This document shows, one piece after another, positions 37,637-46,092 of a DNA stretch of 64,000 nt (position 1 is the stretch's first letter; each line of letters starts with the position of its first letter). The DNA comes from Actinomyces marseillensis. Its GTDB lineage: Bacteria; Actinomycetota; Actinomycetes; Actinomycetales; Actinomycetaceae. Under the pieces are notes generated by a model. It saw nothing but the letters and a program-made list of their open reading frames with translations. It did not search any database and was not told the origin of the DNA. Location of the stretch: assembly GCF_900155605.1 (NCBI RefSeq), contig NZ_LT707420.1:1142388-1206387 (forward strand), written 5' to 3'. The position numbers were made by a program, and so were the translations under genes.

Positions 37637-38560
37637 GTGCGTATCGCAGCAATCGTCCCGTGCTACAACGAAGAAGCCGCAGTTGGCACAGTTGTCACGG
37701 ACCTGAAGAATGCAGTTCCCGGAATTGAAGTCTACGTGTACGACAACAACTCTTCGGATCGCACCGCTGAAGTTGCAGCCGCAGCCGGCGCAATCGTTCG
37801 CACTGAAACCCGCAAGGGTAAGGGCAACGTTGTGCGTCGTGCCTTCGCAGATATCGATGCCGATGTTTACGTGATGATCGATGGTGACGATACCTATGAT
37901 GCTTCGGCAGCGCCCGAAATGATCGACCTGTTGGTTCGCGAAAACCTTGATCATGTTCTGGGCTGCCGTGTTGACGACAAGGACAACTCCGCTTACCGCC
38001 CGGGCCATGCCCAGGGCAATAAGATGTTCAACTCCCTGGTTGGCTTCCTCTTCGGAGATACTGTCACCGATATGCTCTCCGGCTACCGTGTTTTCTCTCG
38101 CCGTTTCGTGAAGTCCTTCCCGGCGCTTTCTCGTGAGTTCGAGATTGAAACCGAACTCACGGTCCACTCCATGGCATTGCGCGTTCCTCAGGCCGAGTAC
38201 GGTGTCGGCTTCAAGGATCGCCCCGCGGGCTCAGAATCCAAGCTGCGTACTTTCCACGATGGCTTCCGTATTCTCGGGCTGATTGGTCGCTTGGTTGCGC
38301 ACGAACGCCCCATGGCTTTCTACGGGATCTTCTCCGCAATCTTCATGCTTCTGGCCCTGTGCTTCGGAGCTCCCGTCATCTGGCATTTCATCCAGGCAGG
38401 CAATGTTCCGAAGCTCCCCAGCGCTGTATTGGCATCTTCGCTGGTCATAGTCGGCGTCTTGTCCTTCGTGGTTGGACTGCTGCAATCGGGTAACTTGAAG
38501 ACCCGCCGCGAAGCCATGCGCTTGGCGTACCTGCGCTACTCTTCGGTGCTCCCGAACTGA
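37637..38560 (+). CDS. GT2 glycosyltransferase, dolichyl-phosphate mannosyl/glucosyltransferase-like
   Basis: This 307-residue protein begins RIAAIVPCYNEEAAVGTVV, followed by YDNNSSDRT, the motif MIDGDDTYDAS and a GRxTD-like region around VTDMLSGYRVFSRRFVKS. Two C-terminal membrane helices lie near 235-285. Enzymes of this type load a single sugar onto polyprenyl phosphate, making a donor for glycosylation outside the membrane. A GtrA-type protein follows 17 nt later, the usual partner. GTG 37637 has AAGGA 8 nt upstream; GTG 37589 would give a 16-residue longer product. Confidence 0.88.
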   Translation: MRIAAIVPCYNEEAAVGTVVTDLKNAVPGIEVYVYDNNSSDRTAEVAAAAGAIVRTETRKGKGNVVRRAFADIDADVYVMIDGDDTYDASAAPEMIDLLVRENLDHVLGCRVDDKDNSAYRPGHAQGNKMFNSLVGFLFGDTVTDMLSGYRVFSRRFVKSFPALSREFEIETELTVHSMALRVPQAEYGVGFKDRPAGSESKLRTFHDGFRILGLIGRLVAHERPMAFYGIFSAIFMLLALCFGAPVIWHFIQAGNVPKLPSAVLASSLVIVGVLSFVVGLLQSGNLKTRREAMRLAYLRYSSVLPN

Positions 38561-38577
38561 TAAGCGACAGCGCATCT

Positions 38578-39018
38578 ATGAACGTCTTTCAAAAGGCGTG
38601 GAAACGTCTTCTTGAAGCGGGTTCCTTCTACCGTTACCTCTTGGTGGGTGTTGGAACCTCGCTTCTGGACTTTACGCTATTTTCACTGCTTTCGGTGGGC
38701 TTCGATCTTCCGGTGATCCCGTCGAATATCACCTCGACAGTCATCACCGTATGCGTGAGCTACTGGATTAATCAGCACTTCGTCTTCCAAGCAAAAGGTT
38801 TTTCCTGGGCTTCGTTCTTTTCTTTTGCGGGATTGACTCTTTTTACGGGAATGGTCCTTCAATCCGCCATCATTTGGGTGATTGTCCACGGTCTTCCAGC
38901 TCTTGGATTGGGGATTTCGCTGTCCCTACTCAAGCCAGCCGCAAAGATCGTTGCCATGGGCACCGGAGCAGTGTGTAACTACTTGGGGTACAGGTTCATT
39001 TTTACCCGCAAGAAGTAG
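38578..39018 (+). CDS. GtrA family membrane protein
   Basis: This 146-residue protein with four membrane helices has the family pattern RYLLVGVGTSLLDFTLFSLL near the start, SYWINQHFVFQ in the middle and a YLGYRFIFTRKK end. GtrA-like proteins are thought to help flip polyprenyl-phosphate sugars for decoration of surface polymers. Position right after a Dpm1-like transferase gives a coherent two-gene unit for adding single sugars, possibly side groups on the galactan-like polymer. No clear RBS is seen before the ATG. Confidence 0.9.
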   Translation: MNVFQKAWKRLLEAGSFYRYLLVGVGTSLLDFTLFSLLSVGFDLPVIPSNITSTVITVCVSYWINQHFVFQAKGFSWASFFSFAGLTLFTGMVLQSAIIWVIVHGLPALGLGISLSLLKPAAKIVAMGTGAVCNYLGYRFIFTRKK

Positions 39019-39066
39019 ATATACTTCCTTCCAACACGTCCACACAACGCTGTTGGAGGTTCTGTC

Positions 39067-39747
39067 ATGCGTGGTCCCATCAATAAAGTGTCTGCCGTCG
39101 CATTCATCGGTCTGTTTAGCCTTACTCTGGCTGCCTGCACGGCCCACACAGGCGGCGGGAATGCGCCGAACTCTCCCTCGGCCTCGGCAAGCGGGAATGG
39201 AACGCAGGGGAGTGCGCAAAGCGAGGCTTCCCAAAGTTCTTCTCCCACGACCTCGACGCAAAGTGCCACGGCGAATGCTGAAGATAGGGGAGTGACCCCA
39301 ACTCTTGGCACGATTCCCCAGGGGGCAAGCCGCTTGGAGGATGTCGGAGATGCCAGAGGAATCTGGGTGAATTCACCCTCTGGAAACATTCACTGTTGGT
39401 TTGCCGGCGACCTTTTGCAACTGTGCATGGTCGATTCCTATCGAGTAGATAAGCCCTACGGCGAGCAGGTGCTATTCCCAGGTTCACAGCCGATTGCGAA
39501 AGATACCATTTTTTTCGCAGGTTATTCCGAAGATCGGGAAATGCCAGAAATTGCCGCTCGTCGAGATGGACCCCTTCCTACGAACCAGGGCGAGCGTTTG
39601 CGAACCCTTTCCTATGGAGAGAGCGTTTATGCTGGCAATGACGTGTGTGCCAGCACAAGCGAGGCAATGGTTTGCTGGGATACCGAAACCGGTGATGGAG
39701 CAAAGATCAATCGAGCAGGAACAGAGATCTTTCACCTGAAGAAGTGA
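39067..39747 (+). CDS. putative lipoprotein, function unknown
   Basis: This 226-residue protein has a signal sequence with lipobox LTLAAC (Cys24), then about 45 residues rich in Ser, Ala, Thr and Gln. A compact domain follows with SPSGNIHCWFAGDLLQLCMVD and, later, GNDVCASTSEAMVCWDTETG, containing four cysteines that could form two disulfides. The pattern (S/T-G-N-I-x-C and a late C-W-D/N) recalls small secreted actinobacterial proteins of unknown role. GGAGG lies 8-10 nt before the ATG. It follows GtrA by 48 nt. Confidence 0.82.
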   Translation: MRGPINKVSAVAFIGLFSLTLAACTAHTGGGNAPNSPSASASGNGTQGSAQSEASQSSSPTTSTQSATANAEDRGVTPTLGTIPQGASRLEDVGDARGIWVNSPSGNIHCWFAGDLLQLCMVDSYRVDKPYGEQVLFPGSQPIAKDTIFFAGYSEDREMPEIAARRDGPLPTNQGERLRTLSYGESVYAGNDVCASTSEAMVCWDTETGDGAKINRAGTEIFHLKK

Positions 39748-39772
39748 TGAGGTCTTCACCCGCGCCATTAAC

Positions 39773-39789
39773 GGACTGTTGAGCAGTCC
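39773..39789. terminator. short hairpin between convergent genes
   Basis: GGACTG (39773-39778) and CAGTCC (39784-39789) pair around TTGAG, between the lipoprotein gene and the convergent TIGR03089 gene. The stem is short and lacks a T-run, so this is a weak call. Confidence 0.35.
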
Positions 39790-39812
39790 CTTGCACGCAG
39801 CACTTTCAGGTT

Positions 39813-40547
39813 CTAATCCAGGATAAGGCGGACCTTTTCGCTGGCGAAGATCTCCTGAGCCTTCTGGGCGCCATAATGCGACTTGTCGACGACCACTACG
39901 CCGTGGCCATCCATCCACAGGCGCGTAAGCAGGGGAGCGCTTGGGAAGTTTTCGGTGTAGAGGCCGAGGCGCGTAGGCGTCCCCAGTTCCGAGGCCGCAC
40001 TGAACAGGGCATCTTCGTCGGCCTCTACTTGTGCAATGTAGTCATCTAGGCCTGGGGCACTCTCCAATGCCTCGTACTCAAATTGATCGCTTTGAGCCAT
40101 AAGCTCGGCCAGTGCGTCAAGGATCCCAGCGGGTAAAGAACCTCCCCAACGCATAGCCAGGGGAGCGGTGGAATGGGCCAGGCGCCATGCTCCAGTGCTT
40201 GCTTCAAGGGGTGCAAGCTCGTCGCTCACGTGCACATCGAAGCTGAAAGCGATGCTGGGTGAATCCTGAGAAAGTGTGCCACTCTGGGTCTCCCAGCCCA
40301 TCAAATCAGTGCTGACCTGCCAAAATATACTCTGCCAGCCCGCTGGGAGGTTAATGAGGATGCGCGGAGTAGTTTCATTGTCACCAAAGAGGTTGGGGCT
40401 CAGGTCTGATGCAAGTAAATTCGCCATTTTTGCGACCCAGCGAGCCGCCACGGGACCCGAGATTTCATCTCGAAAACTGTGATAGTGGGTCAAGATTGGA
40501 CGATTCGCGTTCTGGGCGACGGAGAGAAAATGTGAGATAGCTTGCAT
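39813..40547 (-). CDS. TIGR03089 family protein
   Basis: This 244-residue actinobacterial protein of unknown function resembles a truncated acyl-CoA synthetase N-terminal region without an AMP-binding signature. Typical blocks are RPILTHYHS, ISGPVAARWVAKMANLL, a central MRWGGSLP (the family's WGGS motif) and the C-terminal WMDGHGVVVVDKS. It is found near LCP and wall-polymer genes in other actinobacteria. On the minus strand TACCCT (40554-40559) lies 6 nt before the ATG with no RBS, consistent with a leaderless mRNA. Confidence 0.85.
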   Translation of the reverse strand: MQAISHFLSVAQNANRPILTHYHSFRDEISGPVAARWVAKMANLLASDLSPNLFGDNETTPRILINLPAGWQSIFWQVSTDLMGWETQSGTLSQDSPSIAFSFDVHVSDELAPLEASTGAWRLAHSTAPLAMRWGGSLPAGILDALAELMAQSDQFEYEALESAPGLDDYIAQVEADEDALFSAASELGTPTRLGLYTENFPSAPLLTRLWMDGHGVVVVDKSHYGAQKAQEIFASEKVRLILD

Positions 40548-40553
40548 GAAAAA

Positions 40554-40559
40554 AGGGTA
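40554..40559 (-). promoter_or_regulatory. -10 element of a likely leaderless promoter
   Basis: TACCCT on the minus strand, 6 nt before the TIGR03089 ATG at 40547; no SD sequence is present. Confidence 0.45.
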
Positions 40560-40637
40560 GCTGAAATGGCGGAAATATGCTGTTTTTGCCTTAATTTCTC
40601 AGGAAGCATTCAGAAAGATGTTCAGGTTTTGGCGTAA

Positions 40638-40647
40638 TTCCGCGGAA
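40638..40647. promoter_or_regulatory. palindrome TTCCGCGGAA upstream of whiB
   Basis: A perfect 10-bp palindrome overlaps one copy of GAAATGGCGG (40645-40654). The same 10-mer also occurs at 40563-40572. Both lie in the TIGR03089/whiB divergent region and could be regulator sites. Confidence 0.35.
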
Positions 40648-40742
40648 ATGGCGGTTTTGTGCGCTTTTGGACTTGCACAAAGTGTCAATTCGTGCAGTGT
40701 TTTCACCCCCTATTTTCGCCGCCTTCTTTAACCTCAATCGGC

Positions 40743-40771
40743 TTGACAGGTGCGAACGACACGCGTGTAAT
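40743..40771 (+). promoter_or_regulatory. sigma-A type promoter of the whiB-like gene
   Basis: TTGACA (40743-40748), a 17-bp spacer and TGTAAT (40766-40771) make the best consensus promoter in the window, matching 11 of 12 positions. Predicted start is near 40778, giving about 44 nt of leader with GAGGGG before GTG 40822. A TTGTTACAA inverted repeat lies in that leader. Confidence 0.75.
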
Positions 40772-40821
40772 TCTCGTATTGACCTTTTTGTTACAAACCA
40801 TCACACAGAGGGGAAAATATC

Positions 40822-41118
40822 GTGTGGAACATTCTGGGTGAAGGACCGATCCAGTGGTCCGACACTTCCGATGTCGAAGACCTTCCCTTCTCCGACGGCC
40901 CCCTTGCCTGGCAACAGCACGCGCTGTGCGCGCAGACCGATCCGGAAGCATTCTTCCCTGAAAAGGGAGGTTCAACTCGTGAAGCCAAGGCTGTTTGTCA
41001 ATCCTGCGAGGTGCGTCAGCAGTGCCTCGAATATGCTCTGGCCAATGATGAACGCTTCGGTATCTGGGGTGGCCTGTCTGAGCGCGAACGTCGTCGTCTG
41101 CGTCGCTCGGCCATCTAA
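40822..41118 (+). CDS. WhiB-family transcriptional regulator (WhiB2/WhmD-like)
   Basis: This 98-residue iron-sulfur regulator has four cysteines, Cys36, Cys59, Cys62 and Cys68 (C-x22-C-x2-C-x5-C), followed by the GIWGG turn (80-84) and the basic tail SERERRRLRR. The central ALCAQTDPEAFFPEKGGSTR is near-identical to WhmD/WhiB2 proteins, which control septation and sporulation genes together with sigma factor A. GTG 40822 is used; GAGGGG lies upstream. Its stop overlaps the start of the next, envelope-related gene (TAATG). Confidence 0.93.
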   Translation: MWNILGEGPIQWSDTSDVEDLPFSDGPLAWQQHALCAQTDPEAFFPEKGGSTREAKAVCQSCEVRQQCLEYALANDERFGIWGGLSERERRRLRRSAI

Positions 41119-44100
41119 TGGTGCGCACGAGCCCCTCGTATGAGGGGACTGTTGCAGCAATCATCGTCGCACGGGGAATGACCCCCGCGCTGCGTTCACT
41201 TCTTGACGCTCTCGATAAACAATCTCGACTCCCAGACCAACTCATCGTCTGCGATGTTCGTGCTCCCCGCACTTCACCCTTATCCTCCGGTCAGGTCATC
41301 GTCGCTGAAGACCTCCCAGAAGGTGCGCTTCTTTTTTCTGCCGGCCGAACTCGAAATCTCAGCGATACCCTTGCCAAACTGGCTAAGGACAAAGAATGCG
41401 GGCAATTGCTGCAAGGCCATGACTGGCTATGGGTCCTGCACGATGACTGCGAGCCATCCCCGAACTGCCTCGAAGAACAACTGAAAGCTGCAGGCCAGGG
41501 CCCCTCCATCGCAGCCGTTACTCCAAAGATTTTTCGCCCGGATGGAACTCTGTGTGAGTTAGGAATTCGCGCAACATCTTCGGGACGTCGAGTCCCCGAA
41601 GTTTTTGACGGCGAAATCGATCAGGGGCAGTACGACGGAACAAGCGATGTACTTGCCGGAGGTAGTGCGGGACTCCTTGTCCTAGCGAAGGCATATTCAC
41701 ACGTTGGCGGTTTTGATCGTGCACTTGGCCCCTACAATGAGGGCCTCGAACTGTGTTGGCGCCTCCACCGCAGCGGATATCGCGTTGTCGCAGCTCCCGA
41801 CGCTCACCTGACCCACTTCCAGCTGTCCTCCCCACGCAAGCTTCGCACGGCCTCGGCACTGCGTATCCGCCGCTCAAGTGAGTTCTACTTTGCAACGCTG
41901 ATTTCCAGCCCCGCGTCTCTCATTGCGAAGACCCTGGCCTCCCTCGTGTGGATTCCCCTCACATGCCTGGGTCTTCTCCTGTGCGGGCGAGCGTCAGCAG
42001 CCTATGCGCGCTTCTTTGCATGGCTTGGACTCTTCGCTCATTTTCCCCACATTCTTGCCTCCCGCTCGCGCCACAGTCGTTGCGCAAGTCAACCGCGCTC
42101 AAGCTTGCGCCCCCTGCTCACGAGCCGCTGGGATGCCACGCGAATGCGGCGTGTACGGCGCAGCGCTCACCTTGACGATACACAGGGATCATGGAAAGAC
42201 GCTCTGCGTGAAAAGCGCAGGAGTGACATCGGACTACGCCTCATCACCTGCGTGGGTCTTCTTGTCCTAAGCTTGTGGATCTTCCGCTCGGACCTCGGCG
42301 GGATCAGCGGGGGAGCATGGCGGAGCTTACCCGAAGGCTTCACCGACCTGTGGACCTACGCTTGGTCCGGCTGGCTTCCTGCGGGTGACGGAAACGCGCA
42401 CGCGGTCGATCCGATCGTCCTGATCTGGAGCATCGTCTGCGCTCCCTTTGCCCTGATCCGAATCTCTCCTACGGCTGTTCTCCATATTCTTCTGATCGCT
42501 GCCCCCGCATGGGCCGCATGGAATTTGGACACTCTTGCCTCGCGCTTCACGAGTAACTCGACCATCCGCGTGGCTCTCATGTGTCTATGGGCGGCAATGC
42601 CCAGCGCACTTTTGGCGATGATGAGCGGGCGAATGGCCTCGCTGATTGTCCACGTTTTTCTTCCTCTGTGGTTTGGGTCCCTGCATGATCTCTCCAGCGG
42701 CGAGAGCTTCATGATGCGTCGCTCGTGGGCGCGCGCAGCGATTGTTGGAGCGATCCTCATTGCGGCATATCCGCTTCTTGCTCTCCTTGCGCTGCTTGCA
42801 TTGCTGCGTGTGCCCGCACGCGCATCGACGCTTCTTCCGGGCCTGCTACTTACCCTTCCCTTCCTTATCGATGCAGTGGCCGCGCGCGCTTGGCCGGCCC
42901 TCCTCATCCCTGCCGAGGCCGCTGCTTCCTTCCAGCGATCACCCTACGGTTTGGGTGCGTGGGGGCTCCCCGCAGCTTCCTCACTTCAGTGGATGATCAT
43001 TTCAGCGTTGGTCCTGATCTGCGTGTGGGCTTGGGCTGTGTTCGCTCTTCTTCGCGCGCTTCGCCATCATCGAGGCGAGACTTCCTTCCCCGCGGCTCTT
43101 CCACTGCTCATGGCGGGAGTTGTCGCCGCCGGCTTGGGTGCACTCCTGGTTTCGCGCCTTGCAGTAGACTCCGATAGCTCCGCGATCTTCGGCTGGGGTG
43201 GTGCGCTCTCAAGCCTCCAGATGCTGCTCCTGATTCTGGTGATCCTCAGCTGCGCCGAAGAAACGCAATCCACGTCAAAGTTCGGGCGCCTTGCATTGAC
43301 AAGCGTGGCGTGCATCGCCTTGATTCCATTCCTTATCATGAGCACCTCGGCTTGGCTTCCTCTTATTCCTTCAGATCAGTGGAGTGCGCGCTTCGCGGGC
43401 ACCCAGGTCCCGCTCGTATCTCGTTACGCGCAGAACTCTTCGAGGGACGCGCGAGTTATGGTCATGAACATTGGTGCCGACGGCGACCTCGACGTACGAA
43501 TCTGGCGCGAGGCGGGGCCAGCGTGGAGCGAACACTCCACCGTGGCCTCGTGGATCAAACTGCATGAGCGAATGAACGCGAGCAGCGACGCTGCTTCCTC
43601 GCAATTGTCCACGTCAATCGCAACGCTGGTTTCTTTCCCGGATGATGCTACTGCCAGGCACTTGGCTCTTCACGACATCGACACGATCATCGTGAAGTCC
43701 TCAGGCCCCGCTGCCGCGTCCATTACACAGACCTTGGATCGTGCGCCGGGAATTGAAAAAATTGGTGAAACAGAAGCGGGAAGTGCGTGGCGAGTGCGCC
43801 CCGATGGAAGCAAACCTGCGCGCTTGTGCTTTACCGAGGCCTCGAAAGAGGCTCCCTGCGTTGAGCTTGCTAGCGGGGTTATCGGTGCCCGAACAAGCGT
43901 TTCTGGTCCAGGCGTTGTGCGACTTGCTGAACGATCCAATCCTCATTGGATTGCCACGCTCAACGGGAAACGTTTGAGCGCAGCTGAGCCGACGAACGGC
44001 TGGGGACAAGCCTTCACCGTTCCCGAAGCTGGCGAAGTGACTCTTAGCTACTATTCCCCGCTGATCCTTGCGTGGAAGATTGCCTGCGCGGTAGGCGCAG

Positions 44101-44159
44101 TGATTCTTCTCGCCGCGCTCCTTCGAGGAAGAAAGGACGAGTATGACAACGCCGAATAG
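41118..44159 (+). CDS. large membrane-bound GT2-type glycosyltransferase
   Basis: This 1013-residue protein has a GT-A domain at about 8-250 (VAAIIVARGMTPALRSLLDAL, VLHDDCEPSPN as the metal motif, GGFDRALGPYNEGLELCWRLHRSGYRV). A polytopic region of about 12 helices (260-780) and an extracytoplasmic C-terminal domain ending in one more helix follow. It is presumably a wall-polymer transferase; similar proteins follow whiB2 in other actinobacteria. The donor and polymer are unknown. The ATG overlaps the whiB stop, and its 3-prime end overlaps the DUF5719 gene by 17 nt. Confidence 0.85.
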   Translation: MVRTSPSYEGTVAAIIVARGMTPALRSLLDALDKQSRLPDQLIVCDVRAPRTSPLSSGQVIVAEDLPEGALLFSAGRTRNLSDTLAKLAKDKECGQLLQGHDWLWVLHDDCEPSPNCLEEQLKAAGQGPSIAAVTPKIFRPDGTLCELGIRATSSGRRVPEVFDGEIDQGQYDGTSDVLAGGSAGLLVLAKAYSHVGGFDRALGPYNEGLELCWRLHRSGYRVVAAPDAHLTHFQLSSPRKLRTASALRIRRSSEFYFATLISSPASLIAKTLASLVWIPLTCLGLLLCGRASAAYARFFAWLGLFAHFPHILASRSRHSRCASQPRSSLRPLLTSRWDATRMRRVRRSAHLDDTQGSWKDALREKRRSDIGLRLITCVGLLVLSLWIFRSDLGGISGGAWRSLPEGFTDLWTYAWSGWLPAGDGNAHAVDPIVLIWSIVCAPFALIRISPTAVLHILLIAAPAWAAWNLDTLASRFTSNSTIRVALMCLWAAMPSALLAMMSGRMASLIVHVFLPLWFGSLHDLSSGESFMMRRSWARAAIVGAILIAAYPLLALLALLALLRVPARASTLLPGLLLTLPFLIDAVAARAWPALLIPAEAAASFQRSPYGLGAWGLPAASSLQWMIISALVLICVWAWAVFALLRALRHHRGETSFPAALPLLMAGVVAAGLGALLVSRLAVDSDSSAIFGWGGALSSLQMLLLILVILSCAEETQSTSKFGRLALTSVACIALIPFLIMSTSAWLPLIPSDQWSARFAGTQVPLVSRYAQNSSRDARVMVMNIGADGDLDVRIWREAGPAWSEHSTVASWIKLHERMNASSDAASSQLSTSIATLVSFPDDATARHLALHDIDTIIVKSSGPAAASITQTLDRAPGIEKIGETEAGSAWRVRPDGSKPARLCFTEASKEAPCVELASGVIGARTSVSGPGVVRLAERSNPHWIATLNGKRLSAAEPTNGWGQAFTVPEAGEVTLSYYSPLILAWKIACAVGAVILLAALLRGRKDEYDNAE

Positions 44160-45549
44160 AAACCGCATACTCGCCCTGATAAGTGTTCCAGCTGCGCTTG
44201 GCCTTCTGGGCGCCGGATCCTGGGGAGTGGGCCGGGTATTTCATGATCCTTCGCTCCCTTCTGCGCAGATCGTTCACGCCAGTCCCGAGACCCTCAATTA
44301 CGCGTGTCCGCCCGGGATCATTAACCCCTTTGATCTTGATGGGAAAGTCGCTTCTCCTACCTTGTGGAACTCCGCTGGAACAATAGAGAAAGAGCGGAAT
44401 TTTCAGGTATTGCACGCAGATACATCTGCCAAGACGCTTCCTGCATCACTGGGAGTTCTTGGCCAGGGCGGGGGAGAACTGCGCGGTTTGAGCATGAGCT
44501 CGTGTCAGTTGCCTTCAACAGATCAGTGGAGCGTGCTGGGGTCCTCGACGACGGGCGAAGATCTTGTCCTCACTTTTGCCAATCCCAATTCTTCTCCTTC
44601 TGTGGTGAGCCTGGAGGCATTCGGACTCAATGGGCCGCTCGGGGTGAAAACGCACCAGCTCACTGTTCCCGCACATTCGACGCAATCCGTGCTGGCTGGC
44701 GGTCTCTTCCCCGAAGAAACTGCCCTTGTTCTTCATATTCGCGCTGATGGACAAGGCGTGGCTACATGGACTCAGAGCTCAGCCATGCAGGGAGAAACAC
44801 CCAAGGGGACGACGACAATCCCCGCCGCGCGGCCTCGTGAAGAGACCGTGCTGCAAGGCGTATCCATTCAGGGGACAAGCACCCTGCGTCTCTTTGTTCC
44901 GCCCTCAGGAAACTCCGATGATGCTAGCGCACACGTCAGCCTGAGCTACACGAGCGAGGCCGGGACTTTCAATGTCCCCGGTGGCGAGATGGATATTAGC
45001 GCGGGAACGGTCGTTGATGTCCCACTCAGTGGAATGACCGATGAGCGCTATACGTTGCGTGTCCATGCTGATCGAGCCTTGGTAGCACAGATTGTCACGA
45101 ATACGGAGCAAGAGGAATACTCAGAAGGCTCCCGCTGGGCAATGCGTTCCAGCATCGCGGCTTCTCCTGCGCTCATTCGCGCCGAGCTTCCCTCCTCGCA
45201 GCGCGTTGAATCGATGGTGCGCGAAAGCCTGAGCGCCACCGCACTTCGAGCAACCGCCCAAGAAAAACCCAGCGGTGTCAGTGAAATCCACTCACGGCTC
45301 ATCATCACTCCCGTGCATTCGCAAAGCGGAGTTCAGCTCAGCCTTGGCACGCAGACGGTGACCGTGGAAGCGGGGAAGACCTTGAGTCTGGATCTTCCGT
45401 CTGCAGATTCCGTGGTCCTGGAATCTCCCAGCCAGGTGGCTGTCGCCCTCGAGGTCAAGGCACAAACTCCCAGCGGAACTTTGCGTGCGCTGTGGCCGCT
45501 GAGTGCGGATGACGTCGAGCAGGCCTCGGCTGCAATTACCATCAACTAG
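44143..45549 (+). CDS. DUF5719 family protein
   Basis: This 468-residue protein has an N-terminal signal anchor (about 8-30) and a large extracytoplasmic region of beta-rich repeats (QLTVPAHSTQSVLAGGLFPEE, VPGGEMDISAGTVVDVPLSG). It matches my recollection of the actinobacterial DUF5719 family, always encoded after the large glycosyltransferase seen here. The function is unknown, but constant pairing suggests a partner or assembly factor for that enzyme. ATG 44143 lies inside the upstream gene, implying coupled translation. Confidence 0.85.
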   Translation: MTTPNRNRILALISVPAALGLLGAGSWGVGRVFHDPSLPSAQIVHASPETLNYACPPGIINPFDLDGKVASPTLWNSAGTIEKERNFQVLHADTSAKTLPASLGVLGQGGGELRGLSMSSCQLPSTDQWSVLGSSTTGEDLVLTFANPNSSPSVVSLEAFGLNGPLGVKTHQLTVPAHSTQSVLAGGLFPEETALVLHIRADGQGVATWTQSSAMQGETPKGTTTIPAARPREETVLQGVSIQGTSTLRLFVPPSGNSDDASAHVSLSYTSEAGTFNVPGGEMDISAGTVVDVPLSGMTDERYTLRVHADRALVAQIVTNTEQEEYSEGSRWAMRSSIAASPALIRAELPSSQRVESMVRESLSATALRATAQEKPSGVSEIHSRLIITPVHSQSGVQLSLGTQTVTVEAGKTLSLDLPSADSVVLESPSQVAVALEVKAQTPSGTLRALWPLSADDVEQASAAITIN

Positions 45550-45578
45550 CGCCCGGCTTGCGTAAGATTCTCACGCAC

Positions 45579-45998
45579 CTAGGAAAGCGAATCTAGGTCC
45601 TGCGGGGGAATGTAGAGAACGTGTGAGATTCTTTCAGCGATCAGGGTGCGAAGTGCCCCGTAGAGGTCCTGGGCGGGAACGCGCATAGCCACCGGGAGTC
45701 GGTAGATAACAATGCGGTCTCCCAATCCCTTGCGTCGGTCAGCGGGGAAAACTCGTGCAAGAACAACGCCGTGCTCTTCCCAGGAGGCCGGATCTGAGGG
45801 CGGAACATCCTCCGTGGCAAATTCGATGCGGGCAACTTCGGGCCAACGCTCGCTGAGCTCATTAATGACCGCAGCAACAGTGGCATCAAAAATCTCCCGA
45901 CGAGTTTTCCACGCGGGGAGCCCAGGAAAAAGGCGCACGTAGCGTGGGTGACGACCGTGCCGATCGCGCGAACGAGGAAAAGCTGATGGGAGAGCCAT
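45579..45998 (-). CDS. metallopeptidase-family (zincin-like) protein lacking the zinc motif
   Basis: This 139-residue protein has the family N-terminus SRDRHGRHPR followed by the core blocks ATVAAVINELSERWPEVARIEFATEDVPP and DRIVIYRLPVAMR. The last helix, RTLIAERISHVLYIPPQDLD, is where active members carry HExxHxxG. Here the pattern is AERISHV, so the zinc ligands are incomplete and proteolysis is doubtful. Other actinobacterial versions also appear degenerate. TAGGCT on the minus strand (46006-46011) lies 7 nt before ATG 45998, so the mRNA is probably leaderless. Confidence 0.82.
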   Translation of the reverse strand: MALPSAFPRSRDRHGRHPRYVRLFPGLPAWKTRREIFDATVAAVINELSERWPEVARIEFATEDVPPSDPASWEEHGVVLARVFPADRRKGLGDRIVIYRLPVAMRVPAQDLYGALRTLIAERISHVLYIPPQDLDSLS

Positions 45999-46005
45999 AA
46001 ACACA

Positions 46006-46011
46006 AGCCTA
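46006..46011 (-). promoter_or_regulatory. -10 element of a likely leaderless promoter
   Basis: TAGGCT on the minus strand, 7 nt before the zincin-family ATG; no SD sequence precedes that ATG. Confidence 0.5.
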
Positions 46012-46080
46012 ACCCGCGTGGAGGCGCGCTCAGCTCAAGACCTGCCGAAGTAGGGGACCCAAGGGATAGTCAAAATGCCG

Positions 46081-46092
46081 TATTGTAGAGCG
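46081..46092 (+). promoter_or_regulatory. -10 element of a likely leaderless DUF3499 promoter
   Basis: TATTGT at 46081-46086 ends 6 nt before GTG 46093. There is no SD sequence. This decides the start in favour of GTG 46093 over the longer ATG 46075 frame, which would sit upstream of the transcript. Confidence 0.55.
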
